From Acidobacteriota bacterium (GTDB taxonomy: Bacteria; Acidobacteriota; Vicinamibacteria; Vicinamibacterales; 2-12-FULL-66-21): 7,775 nt of DNA. The stretch is taken from assembly GCA_013694635.1 (NCBI GenBank), contig JACDCA010000566.1, forward strand, positions 1 to 7,775, read 5' to 3'. Position 1 is the stretch's first letter; each line of letters opens with the position of its first letter. The translations under genes were made by a program, and so were the position numbers. Below, one piece after another: positions 5,223-7,775 of this stretch. Under the pieces are notes generated by a model. The model was not told the origin of the DNA, made no database searches, and saw only the letters and a program-made list of their open reading frames with translations.

Positions 5223-6617
5223 ATGGAGGAAATTGATCAGCAGTCCTCACCCGGCGAACGGGTGTTGATCGTTGAGGACGATCCTGCCACCCGTTCAGGA
5301 CTGGCCGAGCTGGTAGGCGCCTGGGGGTTTCAGACCGAAGAGGCGGCGGACGGGGAGGAAGGGCTTCAGAAGGTCACCACCTTCCGCCCCGCCATCATCG
5401 TGTCGGACCTCGTCATGCCGCGCATGGGCGGGCATGAGCTCCTCCACGCGCTGAAGGACCAGCTCTCCGACATCACCTTCATCCTCCTGACCGCGCAGGG
5501 CACCGTCGAAAGCGCCGTCGAAGCGATCAAGGAAGGGGCGTACGACTACCTGAGCAAACCGGTGGACCCGCAGCGGCTGCGCATCCTTCTAGACAAGGCG
5601 GTCGAGCGGCAGGAAACGCTCCGTGAAGTCAAGACGCTCCGCCGTCAGCTCCGCGAGCAGGGGAGCTTCGGGCGGATCATCGGCAACAGCCCTGGCATTC
5701 GCGGCGTCTACCGCATCATCGAGCAGGCGGCGCCGACGCAGGCCTCCGTATTGATCTCGGGCGACTCGGGCACCGGCAAGGAACTGATCGCGCAGACGAT
5801 CCACGAGCTGAGCCCGCGACAGCCGTTCCCGTTCGTCGCGATCAACTGCGCCGCGATCCCCGAGACGCTGCTCGAGAGCGAGATCTTCGGTCACGAGAAA
5901 GGGGCATTCACCGGCGCGCACGACCGCCGCACCGGCGTGTTCGAGCTGGCGCATCGCGGCACGCTGTTTCTCGACGAGATCGCCGAGATGATGCCGTCGA
6001 CGCAGGTGAAGCTGCTGCGCGTGTTGCAGGAGCGAACGTTCCGGCGCCTGGGCGGACGGCAGGAACAGACGGTGGACGTCCGTGTCATTGCCGCCACGAA
6101 TCTGAATCCCGCCGACGCGCTGCGGAACGGCAAGCTGCGCGAGGATCTGTTCTACCGGCTGAACGTCTTCACCATCGAGCTGCCGCCGCTGCGCTCGCGG
6201 AAGGAGGACATCCCGCTCCTCGTGCAGACGTTCCTCAACGAATTCAACCGGATGAACGCCAAGACCGTGCGCGCGGTGGACCAGCAGGCCATGTTCGTGC
6301 TCGAGCACTACCCGTGGCCGGGCAACATCCGTGAGCTGCGCAACGTCATCGAACGCGCCACGATCCTCGCCGAGGGGGATTTCATCGAGCACAAGCACCT
6401 GCCGGCGACGCTCGTCGCGAAAGGGGAGGACACGCTGCCGACCCTGACGATCGCTCCTGGCACGACGGTGGACGAGGCGGAGCGGCGGCTGATCATGATG
6501 ACGCTCGAGCACACGCGCAACAACAAGACGCGCGCCGCCGAAGTGCTAGGCATCAGTCTCAAGACGCTGCACAACAAGTTGAACCGGATGAAGGAAGAGA
6601 CCGGCGCACGGAATTGA
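5223..6617 (+). CDS. Sigma-54-dependent NtrC-family response regulator
   Basis: This is a complete protein of 464 residues, the normal length for the family. The receiver domain (about 13-128) has the acidic pocket E18-D19-D20, phospho-acceptor D62 in VSDLVMP, T90 and K112. The AAA+ domain (about 151-385) has Walker A GDSGTGKE (180-187), the sigma-54-contacting loop GAFTGA (227-232), Walker B GTLFLDEI (246-253) and the arginine-rich YRLNVF and PLRSRKEDI region. The C-terminus (about 418-457) is a Fis-type helix-turn-helix (NNKTRAAEVLGISLKTLHNK). All expected catalytic residues are present, so it should be a phosphorylation-controlled ATPase that remodels sigma-54 RNA polymerase. The ATG at 5223 is the first possible start after an in-frame stop at 5181. 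It has no good ribosome-binding site and could be leaderless. The sensor kinase follows 58 bp downstream. The targets are unknown. Confidence 0.95.
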   Translation: MEEIDQQSSPGERVLIVEDDPATRSGLAELVGAWGFQTEEAADGEEGLQKVTTFRPAIIVSDLVMPRMGGHELLHALKDQLSDITFILLTAQGTVESAVEAIKEGAYDYLSKPVDPQRLRILLDKAVERQETLREVKTLRRQLREQGSFGRIIGNSPGIRGVYRIIEQAAPTQASVLISGDSGTGKELIAQTIHELSPRQPFPFVAINCAAIPETLLESEIFGHEKGAFTGAHDRRTGVFELAHRGTLFLDEIAEMMPSTQVKLLRVLQERTFRRLGGRQEQTVDVRVIAATNLNPADALRNGKLREDLFYRLNVFTIELPPLRSRKEDIPLLVQTFLNEFNRMNAKTVRAVDQQAMFVLEHYPWPGNIRELRNVIERATILAEGDFIEHKHLPATLVAKGEDTLPTLTIAPGTTVDEAERRLIMMTLEHTRNNKTRAAEVLGISLKTLHNKLNRMKEETGARN

Positions 6618-6650
6618 GGGTGCGAAAGGGTGCTAGGGGTGTGGATCGGT
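6618..6650. repeat. G-rich short-period repeat after the response regulator
   Basis: About four imperfect 9-bp units: GGGTGCGAA, AGGGTGCTA, GGGGTGTGG and ATCGGTGCT. The element begins directly after the TGA stop and nearly matches the repeat at the 3' end of the protease gene (minus strand, 3559-3541). It has no inverted symmetry or T-run, so it does not look like a terminator. Confidence 0.6.
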
Positions 6651-6678
6651 GCTGAGAGCTGAGAGCTGACAGCTGATG
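6651..6678. repeat. Four-unit 7-bp tandem repeat covering the kinase start codon
   Basis: The units are GCTGAGA, GCTGAGA, GCTGACA and GCTGATG. The last three bases of the fourth unit are the ATG of the histidine kinase gene. The repeat occupies the place where a ribosome-binding site is expected, and none better than GAGA is present. Confidence 0.7.
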
Positions 6679-7775
6679 TCTATCAAGGCAAAACAAGTCG
6701 CCGGCGTTACGACGCTCGTGGTCGCCATCGTTGCAATCATGAGCGCGTACCATCTCGCGACGCTTGCGCGCATGAGTCTCGAAGAGACCCGGCTGCGCGG
6801 CGAGATGATGGCGCGCGCCATCTATCATCGCGCCCGCGCCGTCGTCCCGCCCCCCGGCATCGACCTGGCCTCGGCGCTCAGGAATGACGGCGGCGTCCGC
6901 TCGATCCTGGAGTCCGGCATCGGCTATACGCCGAACGTGACCTACGTCGCGATCGTGGACGCGAAGGGGGCGGTGATCGCGCATCCGTTCCCGACCCAGG
7001 AGGGGCAGATCCTGCCGGAGCAGGAGGAGCTCGGCCCGATCATCGAGCGCGGTGCGATCTCGCAGCTCCGCGCGGTGTACTCCGACAAGACCTACGAAGT
7101 GCGCCAGGCGCTGCTCGCCGGCGAGGAACAGTTCGGCTCCATCCGCATCGGCATTTCCACCATCCTGATCAGGGAGGAGTTCAAGACCGCGCTCAACACC
7201 GCGCTCGGCACCGTGGTCGTGGCGCTGCTGATTGCGACGTTCGTCGCGATCCTGCTCTCCCAATGGATGCTGCGGCCGATCCACGTCATCCAGAGCGGAC
7301 TCACGCGGCTCGGACGTGGCGAGCTGGACGTTACCCTCGAACTTCCCGGCGAGGAGTTCCGCGACCTTGGGAGTTCGTTCGAGGCCGTCAGCGCGCAGCT
7401 GTCGGCTGTACGGACGAAACCGCTGCCGTCTGCCGCAACCGACCTCGAGTCGGTCATGGAAAATCTCGAGGACGCCGTCGCGCTCTTCTCGCCGTCCGGC
7501 GAAGTGATCTTCACCAACACCGCGATGAAGGCGCTGCTCGCGGAGCACAGCGAGCATCCGGCCATGCGCCAGTTGATCGACCAGACGCTCGCCGGGCGCA
7601 AGTCCCTCGGCCCGCTGCCGATCACTGCTGCCGCGCCCGCGGGCGCCGCCGAGCACACGCGCGCCGATACGCCCGAACGCCTCCTCGTCACGCATGCCAT
7701 CGAGGACGGATCCGGCCGCTTTCTCGGCGCGATGCTCGTCGCGCGCAACCTCGGGTATCTGAGCCACGTCCACTC
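6676..7775 (+). CDS. Membrane sensor histidine kinase, N-terminal part (runs off the window)
   Basis: I translated 366 codons from the ATG at 6676; the frame is still open at the end of the window. The layout is: membrane segment one (about 8-28); a periplasmic sensor region (about 30-172) containing VTYVAIVDAKGAVIAHPFP (88-106) and FGSIRIGIS (153-161), which has the look of a single-Cache-type ligand domain; membrane segment two (about 175-197); a HAMP linker beginning MLRPIHVIQSGLTRLGRGEL (198-217); then a PAS-like segment MENLEDAVALFSPSGEVIFT (261-280). The His-containing dimerisation domain and the ATPase domain lie past the window, so calling it a kinase rests on this layout and the adjacent NtrC-type regulator. 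It would phosphorylate that regulator in response to an external signal. There is no clear ribosome-binding site, and the start lies within a 7-bp tandem repeat. An alternative is a methyl-accepting or cyclase sensor, made unlikely by the neighbour. Confidence 0.85.
   Translation, partial: MSIKAKQVAGVTTLVVAIVAIMSAYHLATLARMSLEETRLRGEMMARAIYHRARAVVPPPGIDLASALRNDGGVRSILESGIGYTPNVTYVAIVDAKGAVIAHPFPTQEGQILPEQEELGPIIERGAISQLRAVYSDKTYEVRQALLAGEEQFGSIRIGISTILIREEFKTALNTALGTVVVALLIATFVAILLSQWMLRPIHVIQSGLTRLGRGELDVTLELPGEEFRDLGSSFEAVSAQLSAVRTKPLPSAATDLESVMENLEDAVALFSPSGEVIFTNTAMKALLAEHSEHPAMRQLIDQTLAGRKSLGPLPITAAAPAGAAEHTRADTPERLLVTHAIEDGSGRFLGAMLVARNLGYLSHVH

Noticed and set aside
5047..5250. N-terminal extension of the glycine-zipper protein to an ATG at 5250
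   Set aside because: It would bury the signal peptide, overlap the divergent response regulator gene and ignore the AGGGAG before the ATG at 5046.
5589..6512. Long minus-strand open frame (307 codons) opposite the response regulator
   Set aside because: The plus-strand frame has all NtrC-family motifs. The antisense product is Arg- and Leu-rich without any recognisable domain.
6559..7773. Long minus-strand open frame (404 codons) opposite the histidine kinase
   Set aside because: It is antisense to a gene with clear membrane, HAMP and PAS-like features. Its product is a low-complexity Arg/Asp/Gly/His mix, typical of the complement of a GC-rich gene.

Overview
The window is GC-rich, bacterial and gene-dense. 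The best guess for the organism is a soil or sediment Acidobacteriota (Vicinamibacteria-like) genome or metagenome contig. That guess rests on high G+C with strong G/C third-position bias, the style of the proteins, and the short-period repeats at gene junctions. It is an inference; there is no rRNA or marker gene to confirm it.

Left block (1 to about 4338, all minus strand, read from right to left): a CPBP-family intramembrane protease-like protein; a short reading frame broken by two apparent single-base deletions; two large polytopic GT-C-like membrane proteins with matching C-terminal motifs, joined by a GTG/TGA overlap; and the N-terminal part of a GT4 glycosyltransferase that begins 3 bases after the second one ends. 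The tight packing suggests one transcription unit for building a surface or secreted glycan: lipid-linked sugar transferases in the membrane plus a cytoplasmic GT-B enzyme. The substrate cannot be read from the sequence.

Middle (4339-5222): an 84-bp inverted-repeat element of the 'CACCACAGAGACACAGAGG' type; a minus-strand gene for an exported glycine-zipper protein with two P-A-G-T motifs; and a 176-bp divergent intergenic region holding a 16-bp palindrome inside a larger hairpin and a perfect 13-bp tandem repeat.

Right block (5223-7775, plus strand): a complete NtrC-type sigma-54-dependent response regulator followed, 58 bp later, by the N-terminal 366 residues of a membrane histidine kinase (periplasmic sensor, HAMP, PAS-like). 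Its catalytic domains lie beyond the window. These two form a two-component system with the regulator first.

A recurring theme is short-period repeat DNA at or inside genes: G-rich 9-11-bp repeats at the 3' end of the protease gene and after the response regulator, 7-bp tandem repeats inside one GT-C gene and over the kinase start codon, and the inverted-repeat element. I see no CRISPR array, tRNA, rRNA, transposase, phage gene or obvious defence system. No clearly new system is visible. The most unusual items are the frameshifted gene, the neighbouring GT-C gene without a convincing start, and the shared repeats.
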